DNA of 60,235 nt from an uncultured Bacteroidales bacterium (GTDB lineage: Bacteria > Bacteroidota > Bacteroidia > Bacteroidales > Bacteroidaceae), in assembly GCA_902800925.1 (NCBI GenBank), contig CADCGD010000010.1, positions 1 to 60,235 of the forward strand, given 5' to 3'. Under the pieces are notes generated by a model. That model did no database searches, was not told where the DNA came from, and saw nothing but the letters and a program-made list of their open reading frames with translations. The translations under genes were made by a program, and so were the position numbers. Below, piece by piece: positions 1 through 7,247 of this stretch. Position 1 is the first letter of the stretch. Each line of letters begins with the position of its first letter.

Positions 1-1
1 T

Positions 2-115
2 ACAAAATCAAGTCCGTTTCATTTCAAAAACCTGCTTAATAGACTGTATTTCAATTATTTCAAAGAGCGATTAGTCCACTTTAACGGGACAGTAGTGATT
101 TTCGATATTCCTTAA
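2..115 (+). CDS. 3' end of an unidentified upstream gene (partial)
   Basis: An open frame enters from the left edge and runs 37 codons to a TAA at 113-115, ending in '...NGTVVIFDIP'. It stops 12 bases before the ATG of the next gene, which has no TAnnTTTG promoter of its own, so the two are probably co-transcribed. The pattern of alternating aromatic and hydrophobic residues fits the end of a folded protein, but too little is visible to assign a family. A chance open frame of this length in A+T-rich DNA is also possible. Confidence 0.4.
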   Translation, partial: TKSSPFHFKNLLNRLYFNYFKERLVHFNGTVVIFDIP

Positions 116-127
116 AAATCATTTCTT

Positions 128-2746
128 ATGAAAGTGTTTTGCATAGTATTGACATTATTCATTAGTTTATCGGTGTCTGCTCAAGAAATAAAAGTGAAAA
201 GTATGGAGTTGTTACCATCGGACCTGACAGCTCGCACCAATCTTCGTTTGGACGGGAATGACGAGCCGTGTGCCCTGATTAAGGTGATTGTTCCTACTGT
301 TGAAGGGATGCAATTTGGAGGCTGGGTGATCGGAAATATTGGATATCTGCCAGGTGAGTATCAAGTCTATGTTCCTGCTGGAACAAAGAAGATAACTTTC
401 CGCCATCCAAACTATGCTCCAGGTGAAATCCGCTTCACAATTCCGATAGAAGGAAAATGCACCTATCGTGTAACCTTGGATGTTCCTCAGAAGGAAAAAG
501 GTTTGGAGTCTGTGGAGCAAGGCGATGCAGCGTCAATGTTGAAAATGGCACAGAACTACGAAAATGGAACTGGCGCCTATAATATAAATATACAGCAAGC
601 TCTAGAGTGGTACGAAAAAGCTGCAGAAGCAGGTAATGTTGAGGCTCAAGAGTATATAGCAGAAGTCTCGTATGCGGGCAAAAATGGTTTCCGGAAGGAT
701 GTGAATAAAGCACTAAAATGGAATGACGTTTGCGCGAAGCGTGGTAATGAGACTGCTATTTATCGTCTCGCAGAACTCCATAAAGGCCTGGGACTTAATG
801 AACAAGCCATTGTTTGGTATAAGAAATACAATGAACTTCATCCTTCACAAAATATCCAATATCAATTGGCTCAATTATATGATAACAATCACCCAGATCG
901 GAACAAATGGTTAAAAATAGCAGCTGATAACGGTCATGTAGAGGCAGCCTATGAATTGGCCACCCGTTTGGCTCCAATAGACCACCAAACGGCTGCCATC
1001 TACTATCAAAAGGCAGTAGATGCAAATCATGCAATGGCCAAGAACGATTATGGCACGTACTTGATAACGGGTAAGTATGGTTTCATCAAAGACGAGGCAA
1101 AAGGAAAAGCACTAATTGGTTCGCTTGGAGCCCAGTCTGCAGAATTGAAAACAGAAGACACGGAAATGGCGCCCTATATAGCGCAAATACCTGATTTGCT
1201 ACAGGCAGTGAAACATGGCGATGCCGATGCCATTCTGAAACTGATGCTTATCTATATCGCACTTGGCGACGAGCTGATGACAGAGAAAATGCGTGTAGTA
1301 GCCCTCTATAATTTCAGTTATGGTTATGACTACGTACCCATTCCTCAATCATACGATGACTATCTGATAAAAAAAATAAAAAATCTAACACCCATCGATA
1401 GGAGTATGTATGATGGCAAGAAAGTCTATGCTAAATTCAGCAGTTTTAGAAAGACTAATTTTAATTATCTTCTGGATAGACTTATATATCCTATCCAAAT
1501 TGATTACAATTATGCATATAAAGAGATATCATACACTGACTTCCTTAAAATGTTTAGTGGCTGTTGCGTCCGAACAAAGGAACTAATTGATAACAACATT
1601 TTGGAGAGCAATAATGAGATAAGTGTAAAGTCGGACATAAATGTTTACATCTCGAACGATTATTTAAAACATGACTATCAACTTCGGAATTTTTATGATG
1701 TAAATGAACAATATTATATGCCAATTCTCAGGTGTTGGGGTAGCGATTGCCATGAAGAGGATGTTATGAAAAGAATGAAAGATATAAACCTTTTCCGTTT
1801 ACACACAATCATTCCTAAAAACAGACAAGGAGTCCGGCAAGAGGAAATATCCACACTATTTGAATATTCTTTTGTTAAGAGTATCCATGCGGACTATACA
1901 AAAGAGTTACAAGAAAAAAAGTTATCCGGTTTTTCTAAAAAATTTGCGAAAGAACAAGTAGCCCGTGCTGAGTATCTCTTAAACAACGCTAATATCATGG
2001 ATAAGGATGCAAAGTTCATACCTTGGCTCCGGCAGTTAAAGATGGAAGGATATTTCTGGACCCCCTCCGTGGCTGCCCAAGCCAAAGCCATTCATGCGCA
2101 AAACGTCCAGGAAAAAAAGGAAGAGGTAAAGAACAAGGAATTAGCGACAATAGCGAAGCAACATGAAATAATCCGAGTGAGAGGAAAGAAAAAAGGTGCG
2201 AAGACATTCGAAGTAAAAGGCGTTCCATTTAACATGGTTCTAATAAAACCAAATCCGAAGGCTAAATATTCAGATTGGAACAGTGGTGTAACTGATTATG
2301 CTCCTAAAGCATCATATTATATTGCAGAAACAGAAGTTACTCAAGAATTGTGGGATGCGGTAATGGGAACATCTTCAAAAAGTGATGTCTTGCAACAGCC
2401 AAAATATACTAAAGATACTAATGAGTGGCCGGAATTTGAAACATTTATTAACAAGTTGAACAAATTGACGGGCAAACGCTTTAGAGTTCCTTCACATGCA
2501 GAATGGGAATACGCAGCACATGGTGGTGCTTTAACTGGATCTCCTTATTGTATAGATAGACATACAGCAGATGAATATCGTTTTAAAGACTATCAGGTTG
2601 CCCAAGGAACACCAAATGAACTAGGGCTGTATGATATACTGACGGGGGTGATGGAATTTAATAAAAAACCTAGTTATGGTTGGCCTTCACCTGATAAGGG
2701 GTGTTCTGGTCATTTTGGCTTGCGATTGGCACTCTCAGCGCAATAA
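128..2746 (+). CDS. Exported Sel1-repeat protein with degenerate FGE/SUMF1-like C-terminal domain
   Basis: An 872-residue exported protein. Residues 1-19 form a signal peptide ending VSAQ. Residues 20-120 form a domain shared with the gene at 2976 (motifs SDLTARTN, CALIKV, G-x-YQVYVPAGTKK, R-HPNY). Residues 130-330 hold Sel1-like repeats (for example ALEWYEKAAEAGNVEAQ), which normally mediate protein-protein contacts. A lysine-rich middle section leads to residues 700-872, which resemble the formylglycine-generating-enzyme/sulfatase-modifying fold (YYIAETEVTQELWDAVMG, GKRFRVPSHAEWEYAA, NELGLYD, FGLRLAL). The stretch between NELGLYD and FGLRLAL is much shorter than in catalytic members and the usual metal-binding Cys pair is not evident, so a non-catalytic surface role is likelier than true FGE activity. 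A+T content is higher than in genes after 4.5 kb. The substrate is unknown. Confidence 0.8.
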   Translation: MKVFCIVLTLFISLSVSAQEIKVKSMELLPSDLTARTNLRLDGNDEPCALIKVIVPTVEGMQFGGWVIGNIGYLPGEYQVYVPAGTKKITFRHPNYAPGEIRFTIPIEGKCTYRVTLDVPQKEKGLESVEQGDAASMLKMAQNYENGTGAYNINIQQALEWYEKAAEAGNVEAQEYIAEVSYAGKNGFRKDVNKALKWNDVCAKRGNETAIYRLAELHKGLGLNEQAIVWYKKYNELHPSQNIQYQLAQLYDNNHPDRNKWLKIAADNGHVEAAYELATRLAPIDHQTAAIYYQKAVDANHAMAKNDYGTYLITGKYGFIKDEAKGKALIGSLGAQSAELKTEDTEMAPYIAQIPDLLQAVKHGDADAILKLMLIYIALGDELMTEKMRVVALYNFSYGYDYVPIPQSYDDYLIKKIKNLTPIDRSMYDGKKVYAKFSSFRKTNFNYLLDRLIYPIQIDYNYAYKEISYTDFLKMFSGCCVRTKELIDNNILESNNEISVKSDINVYISNDYLKHDYQLRNFYDVNEQYYMPILRCWGSDCHEEDVMKRMKDINLFRLHTIIPKNRQGVRQEEISTLFEYSFVKSIHADYTKELQEKKLSGFSKKFAKEQVARAEYLLNNANIMDKDAKFIPWLRQLKMEGYFWTPSVAAQAKAIHAQNVQEKKEEVKNKELATIAKQHEIIRVRGKKKGAKTFEVKGVPFNMVLIKPNPKAKYSDWNSGVTDYAPKASYYIAETEVTQELWDAVMGTSSKSDVLQQPKYTKDTNEWPEFETFINKLNKLTGKRFRVPSHAEWEYAAHGGALTGSPYCIDRHTADEYRFKDYQVAQGTPNELGLYDILTGVMEFNKKPSYGWPSPDKGCSGHFGLRLALSAQ

Positions 2747-2754
2747 TGGTTAAA

Positions 2755-2960
2755 ATGAAGCGTTATAAAATGAAAGGACTACCATTAATATTAATTGCTT
2801 ACATCTTAACGTTTTGCAATTTTAATGAACTATTATCTTAACTTTACGCCCAAGACATTGAGGCGAATAAGTTCAAGTCGATGGGCTAAAGATCAGGCGG
2901 CAATATTGAGTTCAAGGAAGGATATCAATGGAATGGTGTGGATTGTTGAAAGTTATTATA
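2755..2960 (+). pseudogene. Remnant of a third paralogue of the flanking exported-protein family
   Basis: Reading on from ATG 2755 in one frame gives a signal-peptide-like stretch (MKGLPLILIAYILTFCNF), a stop at 2839-2841, then in the same frame LYAQDIEANKFKSMG and another stop. The Ala-Gln cleavage-like site followed by a 'KSM' segment matches the start of the mature protein of the gene at 128 (AQEIKVKSM). Further on, another frame reads SRKDINGM, like RKDINGI in the gene at 2976. I read this as the decayed 5' end of a third member of the family. No intact protein can come from it. Confidence 0.5.
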
Positions 2961-2975
2961 TGGAGGATTAGAAGG

Positions 2976-3671
2976 ATGCAAAAAGTGTTTTTGACTTTTC
3001 TTGTTCTATTTTTGTGCAATATAGGCATTTTTGCCCAGAAACTTAATGTGGAAAGTTTTGTCGCTAAAACTAACGACATTACTGCGAGGACACAGCCTCG
3101 GAAAGACATTAATGGCATAGAGTGTGCTTTAGTTAAAGTTCAGATTGTCGGAAAGGGTGTTACCTTTAGTGGAAGTGTGATGGGTGATGTGGAATACAAA
3201 GGTAACGAGTATTGGGTTTATATGCCCAATGGAAGTAAACGTTTAAAAATAACCCATCCAGATTGCATACCTATCGAGGTCGTGTTTGATAATTATGGTA
3301 TTGCAAAAGTTCAAAGTAAAACGACCTATATTCTTACTGTAATTAAGATAACACCGCCACCCGTAACAGTTGAGAGAACCTCCTCTCGTGAGGTTATAGA
3401 GAATAAACTTCCGGATGGATATGTGAATGTTCTCTCTGACAGAAAATTGCTGCCATCTGATTTAACTGGTAAATCAAAGAAGGAATTGGAAATATATAGA
3501 AATATGATTTATGCCAAGTATGGCTATAGGTTTAAGAGGAATGATTTGTTTAAGTATTTTTCTCAGTTTGCCTGGTATCGTCCAACGACAAGTGATGCTT
3601 CGGTCGCATATGGTCGTATGTCACAAATAGAGCGTTATAATATTGATTTAATCAAGAAATATGAACGATGA
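2976..3671 (+). CDS. Exported YARHG-domain protein
   Basis: A 231-residue exported protein. The frame is open from 2928, but ATG 2976 starts a good signal peptide (MQKVFLTFLVLFLCNIGIFAQ) and is preceded by GGAGG, an unusually strong Shine-Dalgarno match for this phylum. Residues 22-120 share the N-terminal domain of the gene at 128 (DITARTQ, CALVKV, G-x-EYWVYMPNGSKR, HPDC). Residues 160-231 match the YARHG domain: LPSDLTGKSKKELEIYRN, then IYAKYGYRFKRNDL and a closing WYRPTTSD. YARHG is an extracytoplasmic domain of unknown activity often found with peptidase or peptidoglycan-related proteins. The 3' end overlaps the next gene by ATGA, implying translational coupling to the M15 peptidase. Confidence 0.8.
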   Translation: MQKVFLTFLVLFLCNIGIFAQKLNVESFVAKTNDITARTQPRKDINGIECALVKVQIVGKGVTFSGSVMGDVEYKGNEYWVYMPNGSKRLKITHPDCIPIEVVFDNYGIAKVQSKTTYILTVIKITPPPVTVERTSSREVIENKLPDGYVNVLSDRKLLPSDLTGKSKKELEIYRNMIYAKYGYRFKRNDLFKYFSQFAWYRPTTSDASVAYGRMSQIERYNIDLIKKYER

Positions 3672-4444
3672 ATAATTCTATTGTTTTTAAAGAATCGCTC
3701 AGCCTTATAATGTTAATGCTGATGTGTATTAGTAATCAAACAATGGCTCAAACTGTTGTGCCATATTATGCAAAGAAAATCATTGCGGCATATCCTGATT
3801 TTCACTTGTCATATAAAGACAACGCTATTGTATTTCCTGATGGGACTTGTATTGTATATGATGATAAAAAGAAAAAAGGCTTTGTCGAGAAATTGGATGA
3901 TAGTGATGTCGAAGATATGTTCTCAATGGTATATGATGTGAAAGCCACGGCTCCTACATACTTGAATGACTGTGGTCGAAGTAGAAATGAAGTCTTGTTT
4001 AAAAAAATGTATGGTAAGAATGAGGCGGAAGTTCGCAAGAATTTGGTATCTGTAGAATGGTTTGGGCAGAAAATCCTTTTTACGAAAGTAAATGGAGCCA
4101 ATAAGCAATTAGAAAAAGTTGCAGCAGAATTAAAGAATAAATCATATTTGAAAAAGTATCTAACAAATGCTTCCACATTTTATTGGAGAAAAGTAAGAGG
4201 AGCTCAGCGCCAGAGTGCCCATAGTTATGGGATGACTATCGATATCAATACGACCTATTCGAACTATTGGCTTTGGTCTAATCCGAAATCTTCAGAAACG
4301 AGCAAGTTGAAATATCAAAATAGAATTCCAAAAGAGATAGTTGAGGTGTTTGAAAAGTATGGTTTTATCTGGGGAGGAAGGTGGTATCACTATGATACGA
4401 TGCATTTCGAATATAGACCAGAATTCCTTCCTAATCATCAATAG
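3668..4444 (+). CDS. M15-family D,D-carboxypeptidase-like metallopeptidase
   Basis: A 258-residue exported protein with a signal peptide (about residues 1-28, cut after TMAQ). The C-terminal half carries the M15 zinc site: SAHSYGMTIDI at 183-193 supplies His185 and Asp192, and HYDTMHFE at 241-248 supplies His246, as in Peptidase_M15_4 proteins. Family members hydrolyse D-Ala-D-Ala or related peptide bonds in peptidoglycan, so a cell-wall peptidase in the periplasm is the best call. The start codon overlaps the stop of the YARHG gene (ATGA), so the two are coupled. The long N-terminal region (30-160) is not recognised and may set specificity. Exact substrate not determinable from sequence. Confidence 0.8.
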   Translation: MNNSIVFKESLSLIMLMLMCISNQTMAQTVVPYYAKKIIAAYPDFHLSYKDNAIVFPDGTCIVYDDKKKKGFVEKLDDSDVEDMFSMVYDVKATAPTYLNDCGRSRNEVLFKKMYGKNEAEVRKNLVSVEWFGQKILFTKVNGANKQLEKVAAELKNKSYLKKYLTNASTFYWRKVRGAQRQSAHSYGMTIDINTTYSNYWLWSNPKSSETSKLKYQNRIPKEIVEVFEKYGFIWGGRWYHYDTMHFEYRPEFLPNHQ

Positions 4445-4582
4445 TCAAAATAATGACCAATGAATTATAATTAGTTTTCTTAAGAGTGCTGTAATTAATA
4501 TAATGCGACAATTGAAGATTAAGATGGACGATACGCCAAGAAGTATGTCTATCTTAATGCAATGTTAATAAGAAATAAAGTA

Positions 4583-5248
4583 ATGAAAGTTATCGTATCA
4601 CAGGAGATAGAGCGTGCATGCCCTGCGTTTGTAGGGGCGTGTGTGGAGGCGCAGGTGGTCAATACACCGTATAACGAGGCGCTGTGGCAGGAGATTGAGG
4701 CTATGGGCGAAAGATTTCGCCAAGAGTTGACAACGGAGTCGCTGAAGGACATGACGAGCATCGCTGCTACGCGCCGTGTCTATAAAGCCTGTGGCAAAGA
4801 CCCCTCGCGTTACCGACCTGCCTCGGAGGCCTTGATACGTCGTATGTTGCAAGGCAAGGAACTCTACCAGCGCGACACGCTGGTGGACCTGGTGAACCTG
4901 GCATCCATTGCCTACGGATACAGTATCGGTGGTTTTGATGCTGACCGTTTTGTGGGCGATACGCTGACACTGGGTATCGGTCGTGAGGGTGAACCCTACG
5001 AAGGCATTGGGCGTGGCATGATTAATATTCACGGACTGCCCGTCTATCGTGATGCCGAGGGTGGGGTAGGCACTCCGACGAGCGACCACGAGCGCACGAA
5101 GATGACGATAGACACCCGCCATCTGGTGGTACTCATCAATGGCTACGATGGCAATGAACAACGTGTGCGCAAGAATGCGGAATACATTCAGGAACTGTTG
5201 CGCAAGTATTGTCAGAGCGATGGAGGCTCGTACTTTATTTACAAGTGA
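4583..5248 (+). CDS. B3/4-domain (PheRS beta-like) protein
   Basis: A 221-residue cytoplasmic protein resembling the B3/B4 domain of phenylalanyl-tRNA synthetase beta subunit, found as a stand-alone protein in many bacteria (COG3382). Diagnostic stretches are TSIAATRRVYKACGKDPSRY, RRMLQGKELYQRDTLVDLVN and the late LVVLINGYDGN. B3/4 proteins are thought to bind or inspect amino acids or aminoacyl-tRNA, but most stand-alone members are uncharacterised. The frame extends to ATG 4562, but ATG 4583 begins the conserved sequence (MKVIVSQEIERACP) and is the better start. Base composition shifts here from the A+T-rich cluster upstream to the G+C of the rest of the window. Convergent with the GH105 gene. 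Confidence 0.75.
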   Translation: MKVIVSQEIERACPAFVGACVEAQVVNTPYNEALWQEIEAMGERFRQELTTESLKDMTSIAATRRVYKACGKDPSRYRPASEALIRRMLQGKELYQRDTLVDLVNLASIAYGYSIGGFDADRFVGDTLTLGIGREGEPYEGIGRGMINIHGLPVYRDAEGGVGTPTSDHERTKMTIDTRHLVVLINGYDGNEQRVRKNAEYIQELLRKYCQSDGGSYFIYK

Positions 5249-5282
5249 TACAAAGCTTGTGTCAAAGGACGGGTGACGCCAA

Positions 5283-6662
5283 TCAGTAGAAAATTTTGCG
5301 GCCTCCTTTTATATAGATGTGTCCGTGCTGCGGGTTGAGCACGCGGAGGCCCTGTAGGTTGTAGTAAGGTTGTGCAGATGCATCATTGCCTCGCACGTGC
5401 TGAGGCGTGTCAGCAATATGATTCTCGATGCCCAGCGTGATGTCTGTCTCTATCTGTTGTGCCAGCTCGTAAACCTCCGCAGCACCCCACAGCCAGCAGC
5501 CTATGCCAAAGTCTTCGAAATTGGGTACGGAGTTGTAGGTTATCACACCGCCATCTTCAGGACAGGCACCTGTGCCTTGCAGGTAGCCCACAAAGCCAGT
5601 GTCGTCGTGTAGGGCGCGTCGCATGGCATACCATCCGCGACGAATGGTGGGAAGATAAGTGGTACTGTCCAACAGCCCCGTCCGGACTCCATAGGCCAGT
5701 CCTCCCACAAAGAGCGAAGTACCAGTCATCTCAGGCCCCTCACTGCCTGCCTCACCATAGTTGCTGGGAGCTGCCAGGCTGACGTTCCACGAGCCATCCT
5801 GCCGCTGACAGTCTTTCAGCGCGCGGCTCATGAGCAGGTAGTCGTTGACATAGTCGGCACGATGGCTCTCATCGCCTGGAGCAAACTGAAGCACACGTAC
5901 CAGCGCCATATAGACCCACCCGTTGCCCCGGCTCCAGTAGCAGTCCTTGTCCGTCTCGGTAAGGTCTTTATACGGAGGGTCATACTGATAGTCGCGATAC
6001 CACAGGCCCGTCTGGGTGTTGAACAACGGCTTGCCGCCACCCTTCTTGTCACCGCCCTGCTTGTTGCGCGTGTATTGGTACATGTCGTACATGCGTTGCC
6101 AGTAGCGGCTGTCGCCAGTGATGGTGCCCAGCTGTGCAAAAATAGGCATCGACATCTGTATGGCGTCTATCCACGTCCACTGGTTGATCTTGTCTTTGGC
6201 CATCATACCGTCGATACGCATCTTGATGTGCTGCATACGAACGGTCTGAGTGTTGTCAAGGTTGTAGAGCTCCAGGTAAGACTGTCCGCAACACTGGTAG
6301 TCGGCATTGTCGTTCTTGGCCTCATTGTCGCTGCTGCTCACCCACTGGTGATAGTCGCCCCAGTCGATGGCATACTGCAGCCAGTCGGCTCTGGGGTTCT
6401 GACGATACATGTTGAGCAAACCTTCGTAGAAGACGCCTCGTGTCCATATCTTGCTGTTGCGCTGCTTGCCGCCAACATAGCTGTTGGCTCCCACGTCGGG
6501 TGTGGTACGCATGAAGTAGGCCGCCACACGCTCTGCATGTTGCATGATGCTGTCGGTAGTGAAAACGCACAAGGTATCTGCCGACTCCTGCCCTTTTACA
6601 GTCAGCGTACTCCACACAAAGATGGCAAGCATCGATAATAGATAACGAACAGTTCTTTTCAT
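5283..6662 (-). CDS. Glycoside hydrolase family 105 (unsaturated rhamnogalacturonyl hydrolase-like)
   Basis: A 459-residue exported protein with a signal peptide (MKRTVRYLLSMLAIFVWSTL...). The body matches GH105/YteR-type hydrolases: SKIWTRGVFYEGLLNMYRQ, DYQCCGQSYLELY, TWIDAIQMSMPIF, YWSRGNGWVYMAL and GVITYNSVPNFEDFGIGCW in the expected order of the (alpha/alpha)6 barrel. Family members remove the unsaturated uronyl residue left by pectin lyases. The last 50 residues are extra and end YNLQGLRV...GRKIFY, the C-terminal tail common in Prevotella secreted proteins and also found on the protein ending at 39265. No pectin lyase or SusCD pair sits next to it. The promoter box lies only five bases before the ATG. 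Confidence 0.85.
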   Translation of the reverse strand: MKRTVRYLLSMLAIFVWSTLTVKGQESADTLCVFTTDSIMQHAERVAAYFMRTTPDVGANSYVGGKQRNSKIWTRGVFYEGLLNMYRQNPRADWLQYAIDWGDYHQWVSSSDNEAKNDNADYQCCGQSYLELYNLDNTQTVRMQHIKMRIDGMMAKDKINQWTWIDAIQMSMPIFAQLGTITGDSRYWQRMYDMYQYTRNKQGGDKKGGGKPLFNTQTGLWYRDYQYDPPYKDLTETDKDCYWSRGNGWVYMALVRVLQFAPGDESHRADYVNDYLLMSRALKDCQRQDGSWNVSLAAPSNYGEAGSEGPEMTGTSLFVGGLAYGVRTGLLDSTTYLPTIRRGWYAMRRALHDDTGFVGYLQGTGACPEDGGVITYNSVPNFEDFGIGCWLWGAAEVYELAQQIETDITLGIENHIADTPQHVRGNDASAQPYYNLQGLRVLNPQHGHIYIKGGRKIFY

Positions 6663-6667
6663 AGCTG

Positions 6668-6675
6668 CAAAGATA
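6668..6675 (-). promoter_or_regulatory. -7 promoter box TATCTTTG for the GH105 gene
   Basis: A perfect TAnnTTTG box on the minus strand ending five bases before ATG 6662, so the mRNA would be leaderless or nearly so. No other box is seen in the 250 bases upstream. Confidence 0.6.
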
Positions 6676-6730
6676 GTGTTTTTTCTTTATATCTGCAAAT
6701 TAAAAGTGTTTTTCTTTGTGTATTTTCACT

Positions 6731-6890
6731 GGGCGCTACCAACGTCATCTTGCTCCCGTTCCAATGGCATCTTCGGGTGCTTCCGACGTCATCTACGACC
6801 CGTTCCGATGATACTTTACCCCCCTAAAGTATCATCGGAACGACCGCAAAACACCATCGGAACGGGTGCAAGAAACGTCAGGTACGCCCC
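6731..6890. repeat. 160-bp imperfect palindrome with an 18-bp perfect core hairpin
   Basis: The core is an 18-bp perfect inverted repeat (6801-6818 with 6825-6842) around six cytosines. Outside it the arms keep matching: CCCGTTCCaATGG on the left pairs with CCATCGGAACGGG on the right, TCTTGC pairs with GCAAGA, and GGGCGcTACC at 6731 with GGTACGCCC at 6881. The left arm carries about 20 extra bases near 6770-6800. It sits between the GH105 promoter and the tRNA-Ser terminator and contains no gene. It could be a miniature mobile element or a large cruciform. Confidence 0.75.
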
Positions 6891-6914
6891 GAAAGTAACG
6901 TTTCTTTAAATCAG

Positions 6915-6940
6915 AAAAGGGAACCGTATGGCTCCCTTTT
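6915..6940 (-). terminator. Terminator of tRNA-Ser
   Basis: AAAAGGGA (6915-6922) pairs with TCCCTTTT (6933-6940) around a ten-base loop. On the minus strand it starts 13 bases after the tRNA 3' end and closes with a T-run. Confidence 0.75.
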
Positions 6941-6952
6941 GCAATGTCTTTG

Positions 6953-7040
6953 CGGAAGGTGAGGGATTCAAACCCCCGATACCCGAAAGGGGTATACCGG
7001 ATTTCGAGTCCAGCGCGATCGATCACTCTGCCAACCTTCC
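6953..7040 (-). tRNA. tRNA-Ser (anticodon CGA)
   Basis: Read on the minus strand, an 88-base class II tRNA: acceptor GGAAGGT pairs with ACCTTCC, then discriminator G (usual for Ser). The anticodon stem CTGGA/TCCGG holds loop CTCGAAA, anticodon CGA, reading UCG. The long variable arm (TATACCC...GGGTAT) is the serine hallmark. The T stem is GGGGG/CCCTC. CCA is not encoded. Two invariant positions differ together: the D loop reads AGTGATCG (A at 19, normally G) and the T loop TTTGAAT (T at 56, normally C), exchanging the G19-C56 tertiary pair for A19-U56. A +strand reading of this DNA as protein is not credible. Confidence 0.95.
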
Positions 7041-7133
7041 GATTAAGCGAGAACAAAAGAGAGCGTGCTCTCATTTTGTCGAGCGAGAGGAAGGTCAATT
7101 GGAAATTGAACTTTCCTTTTCGTTTTGCGGCTG

Positions 7134-7141
7134 CAAAGGTA
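7134..7141 (-). promoter_or_regulatory. -7 promoter box TACCTTTG for tRNA-Ser
   Basis: Perfect TAnnTTTG on the minus strand, 93 bases upstream of the mature tRNA 5' end, implying a 5' leader that RNase P removes. Confidence 0.6.
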
Positions 7142-7195
7142 GTGACTTTTTCTGAAATATCCAAAAGATATCTTGGTTTTTTTGAAAAAAATGAC

Positions 7196-7203
7196 TACCT
7201 TTG
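7196..7203 (+). promoter_or_regulatory. -7 promoter box TACCTTTG for fabD
   Basis: Perfect TAnnTTTG, 44 bases before the fabD ATG, with T-rich TTTG-containing sequence upstream. It faces away from the tRNA promoter at 7134. Confidence 0.7.
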
Positions 7204-7247
7204 CACGCGAATTAGAAAACGTACGTATTTAATATATTTATAGAAAG

